64,000 nt of DNA from Candidatus Heimdallarchaeota archaeon (GCA_019057815.1 JAHLWR010000001.1:24001-88000); one strand, 5' to 3'. Numbered from the stretch's first letter, positions 40,068 to 51,434 are shown. Made by a program: numbers and translations. Notes: generated by a model not told the origin, from the letters alone.

Positions 40068-41564
40068 TTATTGACTCTTTTTTAATCTTCTAACTTTGCT
40101 CTTTTTAATGAATTCTTCTTCAGGTGGCCACAAGAATGTTGATACAGTGGTTAGAAGGATTAGAGCTACTGTGGGAACCATAAGAGCTATTAACTGTGTT
40201 TCGATTTTCCATCCATCTATGAGAAAAGCTACTAGTAGTGCTATACCACCTAAAACAATTCCAACAATTTCACTTATTGCCGTAATAATTTGTTGAACAC
40301 TCATAGTAGATCCGTGTCTTTCTTCCTTAAATCCTATTGAGCTACTATCACCTAATCTTCCACTTATTGATGGAGCATAAGCTGAAGACATTATAATTGA
40401 AGTAGCGAGAATTACAGCAATAAGTGGATTATCGAATATTTTCTCAGGTTGATTCATATCTAGGTATCCCAGGAAGTAAGCTATAACCATTGATACAGTC
40501 ATCCCTATAATTCCAACGACACCTATAGTTAGTGTTTTTTTTCGTCCTATTTTATCAGCAACATATCCCCATAACGCCATTGGTAAACCCATAATTAAGG
40601 TGATTATAATAGTTAAATAGGCTGCAGTATCTGGTCCTGTATCAACAGCTAAGATAATAAAACCCCAATTGTTCAAAATACCGATAATAGAAGCAGTACC
40701 TAAAAGAGGTAAAATTATTCCACGCCTTTCCTTGCTAACCATTATTTTCCAAGAAGCTTTAAATTCTTCTTTAAATCTAAATCCCTCTTTTCTTTTCACA
40801 GCAGGTTTTGTTTTATCTACCAGTTTGTAGACAATAACAGCACTCATAACTAGACAAAAAGCAAATAGAAGGTAAACATAGATTAAATTATATTCCCTAG
40901 TAGGACTCCAATCACCAGAATCTACTGGAGGAGTTTTACCTACAATGACTGTATATAACACTCCAGCTAGAACTACACCTAAAGCCCTTCCTGCAAAGAT
41001 AGCAGTGTTATAAAGACCCATTCTACGAGCTCTTGTTTCATAGACAGAATATCGGGAAATATATGCAAAAGATGAATTAATTTTACACGCTGCAACAACT
41101 CCATGAAGCAGATGGAACAAACTCATCCCAAAAAGGAGTAAACCACAAGCTAATGGAGCTAAACCTATGATACCCTCCCAATTGAGAGCACAGATTCCAT
41201 AGCCTATCAATATCAATCCACCAGCTGAAGTTCCAAAAAGAATCCACTTTTTAGTATCATCCTCATCTGCTCTAAAACCGAAGTAACCCGATGCTAGAAT
41301 AAGACCTATCGAATAGGTTATCTCAACAACAATTACAGCGATATAAAAGAGTGTTCCGCGTAATCCTAAGTGGTGATAAATGAAGATAGGCATAAGAACT
41401 GTTGTACTTCCAAATGCTATGCGTAGAAAGAAAGTAGAGATTATAATTCCATAGATAGATCGATTTGGGTGGGGAATGTTGAATTTATCTCCTTTCATGG
41501 TTGAAAGAGAAGGGGAGGATGGGCTATTAATTTGTTCAGTAGTGTCAGAGCTCATGGAGTTCAA
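40068..41564 (-). CDS. Major facilitator superfamily transporter
   Basis: 12-TM pattern; LPMALWGYVADKIGRKKTLTIGVVG. Confidence 0.88.
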   Translation of the reverse strand: MNSMSSDTTEQINSPSSPSLSTMKGDKFNIPHPNRSIYGIIISTFFLRIAFGSTTVLMPIFIYHHLGLRGTLFYIAVIVVEITYSIGLILASGYFGFRADEDDTKKWILFGTSAGGLILIGYGICALNWEGIIGLAPLACGLLLFGMSLFHLLHGVVAACKINSSFAYISRYSVYETRARRMGLYNTAIFAGRALGVVLAGVLYTVIVGKTPPVDSGDWSPTREYNLIYVYLLFAFCLVMSAVIVYKLVDKTKPAVKRKEGFRFKEEFKASWKIMVSKERRGIILPLLGTASIIGILNNWGFIILAVDTGPDTAAYLTIIITLIMGLPMALWGYVADKIGRKKTLTIGVVGIIGMTVSMVIAYFLGYLDMNQPEKIFDNPLIAVILATSIIMSSAYAPSISGRLGDSSSIGFKEERHGSTMSVQQIITAISEIVGIVLGGIALLVAFLIDGWKIETQLIALMVPTVALILLTTVSTFLWPPEEEFIKKSKVRRLKKSQ

Positions 41565-41835
41565 TCCTTAAAGTTTAAAAAGAATAGGAGACGAGAGTTA
41601 TAAAAACTTGTGCCATGTTGTCTTCAGAGAAAAAATGCATAAGAGAAGGGAACACACTCAAAGGAAAAAGAAAAAAAGGAAAAGATAACAGCTTAAACAC
41701 GAAGATTTCAACTATTATACAAAGAAGAAAAGATTCACATATTACACACACAAGCAAAAAGTATTTAAGAAAGGCACAAAGTATTTAATATTGTATATTC
41801 ATAATAATTTAGCAATAGAATAAAAAAGTGATTTT

Positions 41836-42261
41836 ATGAGCGAAAAAGGGTCAGTTACAATTGCACAAATGGTTAGATTAGAAGAGGAAAAGCCTATATC
41901 GTTACCAGAAGAGTTCTTATCAGCTCTTAAACCCGATGGGAAGACTTACGCAGTTTTGATCTTAGCACCTAATACTCGAATTATCAGGATTATTCCTACA
42001 AGTACAAATGAGGTTGCTAAAATCAATATAAATATTGGTAAACTCTCTCCAGACTTCTTGCGTAAAATGGGATCTATTTTCATCCGACTAGGAATTAAAA
42101 CGCTCTATAGCACTGGGCTTTGTTTCACTCAAAGTGCCTGTGTCTACGAAGGATATATAGATTCTGAGGAACTTAACGAAGTCAGTATAGACGAAATTAG
42201 GGAAGAACTTGAACGTATAGAGGGTGTCTCATCGGTCGAAGTTGAGACCCTTACTGCCTAA
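41836..42261 (+). CDS. Small ACT-like regulatory domain protein
   Basis: 'TYAVLILAPNTRIIRIIPTSTNEVAKININIGKLSPDFLRKMGSIFIRLGIKTLYSTGLCF' beta-alpha pattern; overlaps downstream wHTH gene. Confidence 0.5.
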   Translation: MSEKGSVTIAQMVRLEEEKPISLPEEFLSALKPDGKTYAVLILAPNTRIIRIIPTSTNEVAKININIGKLSPDFLRKMGSIFIRLGIKTLYSTGLCFTQSACVYEGYIDSEELNEVSIDEIREELERIEGVSSVEVETLTA

Positions 42262-43000
42262 TAGGAGCGACCCTTCTGTGGTTCGTCAAAGGAAGAAAAA
42301 AGAGAAACGTCTGACTCTACTTCTTCATCCTTTACGACGAGAGATATACCGACTTGTCTGCGAGACTCCTGGACTTTATTTTTTTGAATTATCTAATATT
42401 TTGACAGCACCTCATGGTACTGTCAATTGGCATTTACGTAAATTAGAAGAAGCTAGTTTAATTAATACTATCAAGTTTGGTGGGAAAAGAGTTTACTATT
42501 CTAAAGCTCTACGTTCAGAGGAAGTAGAGAAAGCTTTCGTTGTTCTCAAGCATGCAACAGCAAGAAAGATTTTTGCTTATATATTGAATAACGATGGATG
42601 TCATCAAACACAGATTGCTCGAGCTTTGGGTGTCCATCACGATACAGTCAGGCATCATGTTGAACGCATGAAAACAGCTAATCTTGTGTCTATTTTTAAA
42701 GATGGACGTAAGACATGTTACTCTTTAGATGATGTGGGGTTGAAGCTCCAAGAAGAGAGTATTAATACAATCTCTAACAGCTATGTTGTAGCTTTGATGG
42801 ACATCTTAGAAGATAATTGTCTTCACCCGGAGATAGAAGAAGTTACTAAAGAGAGTCTAACAATACGTATAGAATGTCCAGGTAAAGAGGACGCTACTTT
42901 CACCATTTCCTTATCACAATGGGAGTTCGATGAGGTATTGGATGAATCTTGGAACGGAGATATTGTTGATTCGAATAAAGTTGTACTAGAGGAAACATAA
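42224..43000 (+). CDS. Transcriptional regulator with two ArsR-like winged-helix domains (start uncertain)
   Basis: LLLHPLRREIYRLVCETPGLYFFELSNILTAPHGTVNWHLRKLEEASLI...; KIFAYILNNDGCHQTQIARALGVHHDTVRHHVERMKTANLV. Confidence 0.88.
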   Translation: MSHRSKLRPLLPNRSDPSVVRQRKKKEKRLTLLLHPLRREIYRLVCETPGLYFFELSNILTAPHGTVNWHLRKLEEASLINTIKFGGKRVYYSKALRSEEVEKAFVVLKHATARKIFAYILNNDGCHQTQIARALGVHHDTVRHHVERMKTANLVSIFKDGRKTCYSLDDVGLKLQEESINTISNSYVVALMDILEDNCLHPEIEEVTKESLTIRIECPGKEDATFTISLSQWEFDEVLDESWNGDIVDSNKVVLEET

Positions 43001-43111
43001 TCTTACACTACTTCGATTTTTAGAATGGTGTTCTTAAGAGAAATCTACTAATGGTAAAAAAAAAGGTTTTTAAGAGCTTTTGTCCCCATCCTTAATAATG
43101 GTGTTTTATCT

Positions 43112-44131
43112 ATGAGTTCAAAAGGGAGTACGTCCAAATCGAAAAAGCTTTCTACAGCAAAAAAAGTTAGTATCAAAACCATATCAAAACAACTTGTTGA
43201 TATACAAAAACAGATTAGTCAAGTAATCGTAGGGCAAAAAGAGGTTATTGAAGCCATGATTACTGCGGTATTAGCAGATTCTCACGCTCTTTTAGAAGGT
43301 GTGCCAGGTGTTGCTAAAACGCTGATGGTGCGTTCATTAGCGAAATCTATTTCTTGTGATTTTAAAAGAATACAATTCACACCAGATCTGATGCCTTCTG
43401 ATGTCACTGGAATCATGGCATATAGACCAGAAACAGGAGAATTTTACTTTAAACAGGGACCTGTTTTTACAAACATTCTGCTATCTGATGAGATTAACCG
43501 TGCACCTCCCAAAACACAGGCAGCAATGCTAGAAGCAATGCAAGAAAAACAGGTCACAATTGAAAAACGAACTGATAAGCTACCAGAACCCTTTCTAACT
43601 TTCGCAACACAGAACCCTATAGAACAAGAAGGAACTTATCCTTTACCTGAAGCTCAAATAGATCGTTTTGCTGTAAAGATTCTAGTTACATACCCTAATG
43701 AGAAGGATGAAGCTGAAATTGTAATGCGTTTCACTGGAGAACACGATTCATATGCAAAATTGGAGGAAATAAAACCAGTTCTCTCTGCTAAAGAAGTGAT
43801 AGAAATTCAGAAATTTGTTCGTAAAGAAGTAACAATCTCTGATGAACTAGTTAAATATATTATTCGCATTGTCAGTTTGACACGAGAAAGTGAAGAAGTG
43901 GAGATAGGCGCAAGCCCTAGAGCAAGCCTTTGGTTAACAATAGAAGCTAAAGCTTCTGCTGTAATAAATGGTAGAAAATATGTTAATCCAATCGACATAC
44001 AAAAAGTTGCTAAAAATGTTCTGCGTCATCGTATTATAATTAAACCTGAATACGAATTCGATGGAACAACTTCTGAGATTATAATTGATCGCATACTTAA
44101 ACACACTCCAGTTCCAAATATTAAAGCATAA
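43112..44131 (+). CDS. MoxR-family AAA+ ATPase
   Basis: VIVGQKEVIEAMITAVLADSHALLEGVPGVAKT; LLSDEINRAPPKTQAAMLEAMQEKQVTI; FATQNPIEQEGTYPLPEAQIDRF. Confidence 0.96.
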   Translation: MSSKGSTSKSKKLSTAKKVSIKTISKQLVDIQKQISQVIVGQKEVIEAMITAVLADSHALLEGVPGVAKTLMVRSLAKSISCDFKRIQFTPDLMPSDVTGIMAYRPETGEFYFKQGPVFTNILLSDEINRAPPKTQAAMLEAMQEKQVTIEKRTDKLPEPFLTFATQNPIEQEGTYPLPEAQIDRFAVKILVTYPNEKDEAEIVMRFTGEHDSYAKLEEIKPVLSAKEVIEIQKFVRKEVTISDELVKYIIRIVSLTRESEEVEIGASPRASLWLTIEAKASAVINGRKYVNPIDIQKVAKNVLRHRIIIKPEYEFDGTTSEIIIDRILKHTPVPNIKA

Positions 44132-44143
44132 AGTGAAAAATAT

Positions 44144-46333
44144 ATGAAACTATCAAAAAAAACTGTGATTCTTACATTTTTTTGTATAGAATTAGCAAGT
44201 TTATTGGTAGTAAGTTGTTTTCTAGTTAACAACAATGATTTTTCTGACACTACAGAAGTTAATGCTCAAGAAGGCAATTTGACTGTTGAAGTGTCTCGCT
44301 ATCAAAAATATTTCAAAAACGACACTTTCTTAACAAATGGTTATCTCTATTGGGCAGAACTTGCAGGTGGAGAACTTTCTCTTTATGGAAATACTTCAGA
44401 TATGTTCTCGTACTCTTTCTGGGACGCTATTGGAAACTATTCTGAAGGTGAAAATTTCTACTTGGAGTCTGATAGGATTGTTGTCCATGTTAGAACTACA
44501 GAATTATATTATCAAATTCGTGGAAATTACTATCCAGACTATTTCCAAGACACAAACTTTGTAGTAATTTTTGACACATTCTGGGCTCAATTTAGCTATA
44601 TAAGCCCTGAAGGTGAAAGTGTTTACGCTCCAATAACCTATTACAACAAACAAATACTTCCGGAAGGGGCAGGGATTGTAAGTTATGCTCCTACAGATGG
44701 AGCAACTATCATAAGAGAGGGAAATGCCTTTGGTGTAGTATGGAATTATGTAGAAAGGGCTATGGATCCTTTTCATAAACCACTAACATATGAAATCACC
44801 TACAATTTCGACCCAATTTACCTCCAATTTACAGAACAAATGTATCAAAATCAGCAGCAACAACAAGAAATAGAGCAGAATAATAGTTTATTGAATTTAT
44901 TACAAACATATTTCAGAATAATTGCTTTCTTTGCAATAGCACTTAGCATTATAGCAGCACTTTTGGGTTATTTAAGGGCAAAAATGAAATTCAAGTCGCA
45001 ATTAAATAAAGCTAAAAATATGCCTAAGCGAATGCTGAAGGATATAGAAGGAGAAACAGAACCAGGTAGAAGAATCTCATCATTATTTAATGTTTTCATT
45101 TTGATTCTAATAATTTCCACTGTAATTCCTCAGACTGATAACTCATCAGCTCCTAGTATTGATATAGCTTACAATGAACAATTAGTTGAGTTAATGGGTT
45201 GCTCACTAATAGAAGAAACCTCTAGAAACATAAATTATCAAACAATTATAGATTTAGGGAAAGATGGTATTGCATATGAAACGGTAATTATGTCTATGCC
45301 GTACTCTGTCACGAATTATAGTATATGGGTTGATACAACTAATGTTATATCATTCAAAGCGTATAATAGTTTAGGCACGCCTGTTTCCTTCCAAGAATTT
45401 TCTGACCGATATCTGATTAATAATGTTCAAGGCTATATAGAATACGAAATTATCAAACCTTATGTTTATTATAATAACAGCGATATTCTTGTCTATCTCG
45501 ATTATTTCTGGCTATATTTTGTTGACCCTGATTTAGATCCAGAGCAAAGTAGTGATAATTATTCGAATGCTGACATTACTTTCACAGTAATCATACCAGA
45601 AGGAGCCATATTATACAGTGCCTCCCCTGAAAATTATTTGACCCTATCTGTTACTCCAGAAGGAAGAAAAAAAGTTACTTTTACTCACTATAATAGAGAA
45701 ATAGATCCCTATCATGATCCCTTCTCAACCCAAGTTACGTTCTCATTTTTCAACGTTATAGAAGCAATTGAGAATCAATCAGCAAGATTTGAACATTGGA
45801 GAGTGGAGACAGACTTAACTCAACAACAAGTAACCTCATTAACGCGTAATTTATTTTTCATAAGCTTGTTGGGGATAATAGCTCCTATTCTAGCTTTTCT
45901 CCTAACTTATTTCATCATGCGAACTAGGATGCTCAAGAAAATCCAAGAGGAAGAGCAGAAGTATGAGTTATTAATTTCAGTCGAAGAAAGTCAATTGATT
46001 GCACTTATAAAAGCTCAAGAAATAGATCTTACTAAGGAACCATGGAAAGCGATGTTAGGAGGGTATTGGGAACTTTTATCGTATTTAAGCCGCTTTACAC
46101 CGATTAACTTGATGGCTGCAAAAGAGGATTTACACGAAAAGACAATCAGAAAATACATTCCCTCATTCTTAATTAATGAAACTCTTGAACATCTCTCAGT
46201 TGGTCAAGGGATATCCAATAGTTGGTTAAAGGGAGAACAGTTGATATACAACCGACAGCAATCTCGTGATTACCTTGAAACAGTTAGTAAACTAACAGAA
46301 AAATTGGAAAAATGGAGGAAGGAAAAACCATGA
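44144..46333 (+). CDS. Membrane protein with two related extracytoplasmic domains and C-terminal cytoplasmic region
   Basis: TM segments; repeated 'DPFHKPLTYEITYNFDPI' / 'DPYHDPFSTQVTFSFFNVI'. Confidence 0.75.
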   Translation: MKLSKKTVILTFFCIELASLLVVSCFLVNNNDFSDTTEVNAQEGNLTVEVSRYQKYFKNDTFLTNGYLYWAELAGGELSLYGNTSDMFSYSFWDAIGNYSEGENFYLESDRIVVHVRTTELYYQIRGNYYPDYFQDTNFVVIFDTFWAQFSYISPEGESVYAPITYYNKQILPEGAGIVSYAPTDGATIIREGNAFGVVWNYVERAMDPFHKPLTYEITYNFDPIYLQFTEQMYQNQQQQQEIEQNNSLLNLLQTYFRIIAFFAIALSIIAALLGYLRAKMKFKSQLNKAKNMPKRMLKDIEGETEPGRRISSLFNVFILILIISTVIPQTDNSSAPSIDIAYNEQLVELMGCSLIEETSRNINYQTIIDLGKDGIAYETVIMSMPYSVTNYSIWVDTTNVISFKAYNSLGTPVSFQEFSDRYLINNVQGYIEYEIIKPYVYYNNSDILVYLDYFWLYFVDPDLDPEQSSDNYSNADITFTVIIPEGAILYSASPENYLTLSVTPEGRKKVTFTHYNREIDPYHDPFSTQVTFSFFNVIEAIENQSARFEHWRVETDLTQQQVTSLTRNLFFISLLGIIAPILAFLLTYFIMRTRMLKKIQEEEQKYELLISVEESQLIALIKAQEIDLTKEPWKAMLGGYWELLSYLSRFTPINLMAAKEDLHEKTIRKYIPSFLINETLEHLSVGQGISNSWLKGEQLIYNRQQSRDYLETVSKLTEKLEKWRKEKP

Positions 46334-47007
46334 AATTTTCAAAATTAATTATATCACTATTTGTATTAACCACTACTCTATCAACGTTATCAATACCTAT
46401 AGGAGTCTTAGGGGAAGAAACGGGTTATACTTCTCCACTTAATTTCTTTCAAATAGGAGGAGACACAAATTTCACAGCTTATGTGGTAGCACCTCTTTCT
46501 TGGGAACTCAATAAACCAGTTAACCTAACACTCTACATTAACGTTACAGTTTTGCCAGAGGGTTCAAACATGACAATAGTTAGTTTATCTTATAGTTACA
46601 ACTTACCTAACAGCCCCTATCCGATTTATCAAACACCCTCAACTCCAAATGAAATGATAACTGAAGCTAATCAACAAGTTGTTGATAGAAAAATTCTTCG
46701 TGCACCCTCTGATGTGGAAGAGTTCAATATAACAATAAAAATCATAGCTAATAGCTCTTCCTCCCCCGAAAATCAAGAATTTGAAATGGAATTTCCTGGT
46801 GATCTTCCATATATAGAAGTTGAAGATACGTCTGCAAATCCTATCATAAACCTACCAGGATTCCCTGAATCTAGAACATTTTGGAGATGGATTTTGATCT
46901 TTTTCGTAGCTATGATAATTATGACTTTACCGGCTTCATATGTTGCTTTCATGAAGATTCAGCAGAATTTGAAAAGTAGGAAGAAGAAAGGAGCGAAGAA
47001 AAAATGA
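46330..47007 (+). CDS. Secreted protein with signal peptide and C-terminal TM
   Basis: MKFSKLIISLFVLTTTLSTLSIPIGVLGEE; C-terminal TM and basic tail; ATGA overlap with upstream gene. Confidence 0.75.
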   Translation: MKFSKLIISLFVLTTTLSTLSIPIGVLGEETGYTSPLNFFQIGGDTNFTAYVVAPLSWELNKPVNLTLYINVTVLPEGSNMTIVSLSYSYNLPNSPYPIYQTPSTPNEMITEANQQVVDRKILRAPSDVEEFNITIKIIANSSSSPENQEFEMEFPGDLPYIEVEDTSANPIINLPGFPESRTFWRWILIFFVAMIIMTLPASYVAFMKIQQNLKSRKKKGAKKK

Positions 47008-48596
47008 GTGAGAAAGAAACAACTTCACCTTTAGAAAGAGGAACAAGAAAAATGGATGTTCTTATGCGTGCATTTGGTATGAGGACTAGAATCTTTAAGG
47101 GTTCATCTCGTTCTATTGTTAAAGGCACAAGGAAAATTTATCCCTATGAGCTAAATGCAACTGTTATTGAAACAGCAAGAGGTGTAGGTATTCGTATCCA
47201 ACTAGAAAAACTATGGTACACCTTTCTCAAGTTCATACCATTCTTACTACTAATAATTATATCACTTTTATCTTATTTTGTTCCTAGTATAGGAGACAAC
47301 ATTGCTAGTGTAACAGGAGTAAATCCCTTCAAACTAGTTTTAGGTTCAGAACCGGGTTTTATTGGATTATGGATTATACTCCCTATATTAGGTCTGATTT
47401 TTATTGGAGTTGAAATATTAGAAAGAATTATTCGAGCTAGATATATTCAAGACAGAATGCCAAGATTCCTTAGTGGTGCAGAGTGGGAAATAGCAGAACC
47501 TCCAATAGTTTTAGACACAGTATCTACTTCAAGTAATTTATTGTGGTTCATGTATGTAGTAATGATTTTAATTTTCGCGCCTTTATCCTTTTCAGATTGG
47601 GTTTACACAAAATTCCTAGAAGTATACAAGGTTGAATCATCAGCTATTTTCAACACAACAACCTTGATTTCTATTCTAGATATAGCTATTCTATCAGGAA
47701 TGATGTTCGCTATCCTTTACATGAATTATGAGAAATTTAGAGGAAGTTTAGACAGAAAACAGTTTAGATATGATGTAAGGGTGGAAAGCCAAGTAAGACA
47801 AATGATACAAATAGCTACTGGTACCACAATTCTGGCAACTTTTGAATTGGTTCTATTTTATTTCATGTTTTGGAATAATATTACTGTAATCCAAGTAATC
47901 ATTTTTTACGTTCTAACAGTTGCTGCAAGTGTTTTAGGAACGTGGCTTTTCTGGCAAAAAGAAAATTACATCTTCATTGCACTATCTATTTGGTTCTTCT
48001 TGAGTGATGTAGTAATGATTTTCCTCAATGCTAATGACCCTTCATATTCATGGATGATAATTTGTCATCTATTTCTAATTCTATTCATAGTTGGGATATC
48101 ATTAAACAGATATTTTGAAGGTTACCTCGCTAAAAAAGGAATGTATGAACCTAGCTGGATCTTCAACCCATTCCCATTTTTTGCCTTTGTTATACTCTTA
48201 AAGAAGAAGAAGGTAAGAATTACAAAAAGTGTTGATAAAGAACTTGAGGAGATTAGAGATGAGGAAATGGTAACACGAGTTCGAGAGAGAGAACCTTTAA
48301 CCATAGATATAGATAAGATAAAGAAGAAGGGTAAGGGAGCTGATAAAATTATCCAATATTATCAAAAAATTCTTTCACGAATAGTTACTGGGGAGTTTAG
48401 TATTTTATCTATTACCACATTAAATTCTCAAATCTTGGAGTTTTTACGAGAAAAGAAAGAGTTAGTACCTCAAACTAAGGAGCTATTCATTGTAATAGAC
48501 AAATTATTGTGGGAAGACAATTACAAATTACAAAATGGAAGTAAGTATGTAAAAATCGCGGAACAAATGTATGAAATCGTCATTAAGATGAGGTGA
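47004..48596 (+). CDS. Polytopic membrane protein, unknown
   Basis: 530 aa, several TM segments; overlaps neighbours by ATGA-type junctions. Confidence 0.75.
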   Translation: MSEKETTSPLERGTRKMDVLMRAFGMRTRIFKGSSRSIVKGTRKIYPYELNATVIETARGVGIRIQLEKLWYTFLKFIPFLLLIIISLLSYFVPSIGDNIASVTGVNPFKLVLGSEPGFIGLWIILPILGLIFIGVEILERIIRARYIQDRMPRFLSGAEWEIAEPPIVLDTVSTSSNLLWFMYVVMILIFAPLSFSDWVYTKFLEVYKVESSAIFNTTTLISILDIAILSGMMFAILYMNYEKFRGSLDRKQFRYDVRVESQVRQMIQIATGTTILATFELVLFYFMFWNNITVIQVIIFYVLTVAASVLGTWLFWQKENYIFIALSIWFFLSDVVMIFLNANDPSYSWMIICHLFLILFIVGISLNRYFEGYLAKKGMYEPSWIFNPFPFFAFVILLKKKKVRITKSVDKELEEIRDEEMVTRVREREPLTIDIDKIKKKGKGADKIIQYYQKILSRIVTGEFSILSITTLNSQILEFLREKKELVPQTKELFIVIDKLLWEDNYKLQNGSKYVKIAEQMYEIVIKMR

Positions 48597-49543
48597 ATAG
48601 TATGTCACTCTCCCGAGAAGAAAGGACAATTAAAGCGCAAGATGATAAGCCCAGAATTCCATTAAGGAAATTGAAGAGACTTGAGATTCTTGCGAAACAA
48701 AGAACGACTAGTTTCCTACAAGGTCATAGAAGATCAGTATTCCGCGGTCCTGGTACTGAATACTCAGATTTACGAGAATATATAGCGGGAGACGATTTAC
48801 GTTATGTTGATTGGAATGCCTCTTCTCGCGTTCCTTTAAAGCTAATTGTAAGAAATTACGAGCAGGAGAGAAATACTAACGTTGTTTTGATGATGGATAC
48901 AAGCCATTCAATGTTACTCGGAGATCCCATCCCAAGAATAAAACTTTCCGTAGAAGCCACTGCTACATTAGCTTACACCATTCTGGATAATAGAGACAAT
49001 TTCGGTTGGGTGTCATTCTCAAACAAGATTCACAAATTTATACATCCTAAAAGCGGTAAAAAACATCTTTACCATGTTTTTAATGAAATGTTTAAAATAG
49101 CACCATTCGGTCGAACAATAATTGGAGAAACCATCCGTGAAGTTTCTTTAGCACTTAAAAGAAGATCAATTATAGTAGTTTTAACAGATTTGCATGGTGA
49201 TCTTTCAGGAGCTATTGATGGTTTTAGGGTTGCAAAGGTAAAAAAACACGAAGTTAAGATTATTCATGTTCATGATCCTGAAGAGTTTCTCTTCCCAAAA
49301 CAACCTCGACAAGTTAAGTTTCAAGATCCTGAAACAGGAGAAATGCATGCTATCAATCTTAGTAATCTTCTAGAACGTGGAAAATACATGTTTGAAGTTG
49401 GAAAACAGATTCGGGAAATCAATGACTTTAAACGAAAAATTAGGGGATTAAATATTGATGTTATTGATGCACCTACAACTGTTCTTTCTGAAAAACTTCT
49501 CCTGGCATATTTTGGATCAAAAAGAAGGGGGTTGAGAACATGA
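48593..49543 (+). CDS. DUF58 (vWA-like) protein
   Basis: GPGTEYSDLREYIAGDDLRYVDWNASSRVPLKLIVRNYEQERNTNVVLMMDTSHSM. Confidence 0.95.
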   Translation: MNSMSLSREERTIKAQDDKPRIPLRKLKRLEILAKQRTTSFLQGHRRSVFRGPGTEYSDLREYIAGDDLRYVDWNASSRVPLKLIVRNYEQERNTNVVLMMDTSHSMLLGDPIPRIKLSVEATATLAYTILDNRDNFGWVSFSNKIHKFIHPKSGKKHLYHVFNEMFKIAPFGRTIIGETIREVSLALKRRSIIVVLTDLHGDLSGAIDGFRVAKVKKHEVKIIHVHDPEEFLFPKQPRQVKFQDPETGEMHAINLSNLLERGKYMFEVGKQIREINDFKRKIRGLNIDVIDAPTTVLSEKLLLAYFGSKRRGLRT

Positions 49544-51417
49544 AAAAAACGCATTTTCACTTAATTATAGTATTAATTTTAATTATATTTAGTACTGAAG
49601 GTTTAGCCTTCATAGAAAATGAAACAATTGTTATAGCAGGAAGTAGTAGTTCAGGAGATCTCCCTCCTCCAGATGGGGGATCAGGGGGAGATACCAGTGG
49701 TGGAGGTGCGGCAGGAGGATTATATATGAATTACAGAATTCCACTTGTTTTTAAAACTGGATCTTATGCCCCTACTTTCATATCAATTACATCGTTTCAA
49801 GATGGGCTCCCAATCATATTTGGGTATGAATCTGCATTATTTCCGGAGAATTCAGTTGTTTTAAATGTAACAGAACCTCTTATTATTAACGCGACAGCAG
49901 AACCAGAACTAACAAATGGATCTCTAATACAATCTTATGGACCACTTCAAATAACGGTTTACCATGTTGCGGAATCAGACGAGAAAGATGATAGCTTCTC
50001 ATATTCTCCTTTAGTAATGTCGATGTGGGGAAGAAGATATCAATCACCATTTGACAATGCAAAAGTAATGTTAGTTGCAGGTTTTAATAATACAAATATT
50101 GAGATTAGATATTCTAATGGAACTATATCGTATGAAACAATCCCTTTTGTTGGGGAAGTAATCGAACTAGATGTAACAAATGGGACAATTATTGAAGCTA
50201 ATGGACCAGTAGGAGCAACATTTTATTTTCTCACTCAAGATAGGGGTTCATACGCTTTTACCTCTATTCCTCAATTTCTGTGGGGAAAAGAGTATATGCT
50301 TTCACCTCAACCATTTATAGGTAATCTTTCTTTAGATGATAATTCAACTGAAATAGTATTTACAACCATGGGAGAGGGGAACCTCTCCACGTTAACCATA
50401 TCAAATCTTGGTAGTTTTGATCGCCTTGATGTACCATATAATAGCACAGCTAGCTTAAAAACTAACATTTTAAGAGAAAATGAGCACTATTATGATATTC
50501 TAGGTTTTTCTCTTGAAACAGGTTTAGAAGCCAACTTTTCAATCACCATATTGTATAATTATACAGTTAACAGCGTGATTCATGTATCGGCAATGCAATA
50601 TGTTGCATTAGAAAAAATGAAATGGGCAGAAATTTTCTATGCTACACAGAATTTCCAAAATGATTATTTAAGCTCAGTAGCCTTAGAAGACAGCGATCCG
50701 GTAATAGCATTCTGGGTAAACACAACACATATTGGAATAAGTAATCAATTTTCTGTTAATAAGGGGGACTACTTCAACTTAACATACTTTGGATTATATG
50801 GTTTCGCAGGAAATGGAACATTTTTTGCTTCACAGACAACTCCACCTCCTGAAACTAATTATTGGAATAGTTCAGCAAATATACTCTATCCAATGAATCT
50901 AATGTCTTTGAAAAACACTTCAACATTTTTTCCTTCTTGGTATAGATTCCCTAATGTAAATATAAAAGAAGTCCTTATCTTTCCTGAGGAACCTACAGAA
51001 CTTAGAAAACTAAAGCTAGATATTGTAGTTCAAAATAACGGATCTATTCCTTGTGCACCGTTTCATGTAACAGTATTTGTAAATGAATCATTGAAAATTC
51101 ACACTCTGTTGGAAGGTTTGGATATTAACCAATCGGTGTCAGTCGACTATGAGGAATTTCAATGGTTTGGGAGAAAAGTGCTAAATGTGTCAATTTATGT
51201 CGATTCTTTGAGCCAAATTTTTGAATTAGAAGAATTCGATAACGGTTTTGAGTTAATGATTGAAATAACGCGTAATTGGAATATAATTTATATCGGTGTT
51301 ACTATAGGTGTAATAGTATTTAGCTACTTAGTCTATAGGATAGTAAGAGCACTTTTGAAGAGGAGTAAGAAGCGAAAAAGAAGATTTGATATTATTGTCA
51401 GCGATGTAGAAATTTAA
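49540..51417 (+). CDS. Large secreted, membrane-anchored protein
   Basis: Signal peptide, Gly-rich linker, beta-rich ectodomain, CARDB-like segment 'LRKLKLDIVVQNNGSIPCAPFHVTVFVNE', C-terminal TM. Confidence 0.75.
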   Translation: MKKTHFHLIIVLILIIFSTEGLAFIENETIVIAGSSSSGDLPPPDGGSGGDTSGGGAAGGLYMNYRIPLVFKTGSYAPTFISITSFQDGLPIIFGYESALFPENSVVLNVTEPLIINATAEPELTNGSLIQSYGPLQITVYHVAESDEKDDSFSYSPLVMSMWGRRYQSPFDNAKVMLVAGFNNTNIEIRYSNGTISYETIPFVGEVIELDVTNGTIIEANGPVGATFYFLTQDRGSYAFTSIPQFLWGKEYMLSPQPFIGNLSLDDNSTEIVFTTMGEGNLSTLTISNLGSFDRLDVPYNSTASLKTNILRENEHYYDILGFSLETGLEANFSITILYNYTVNSVIHVSAMQYVALEKMKWAEIFYATQNFQNDYLSSVALEDSDPVIAFWVNTTHIGISNQFSVNKGDYFNLTYFGLYGFAGNGTFFASQTTPPPETNYWNSSANILYPMNLMSLKNTSTFFPSWYRFPNVNIKEVLIFPEEPTELRKLKLDIVVQNNGSIPCAPFHVTVFVNESLKIHTLLEGLDINQSVSVDYEEFQWFGRKVLNVSIYVDSLSQIFELEEFDNGFELMIEITRNWNIIYIGVTIGVIVFSYLVYRIVRALLKRSKKRKRRFDIIVSDVEI

Positions 51418-51434
51418 AATGTGAGGGGTAGTGA

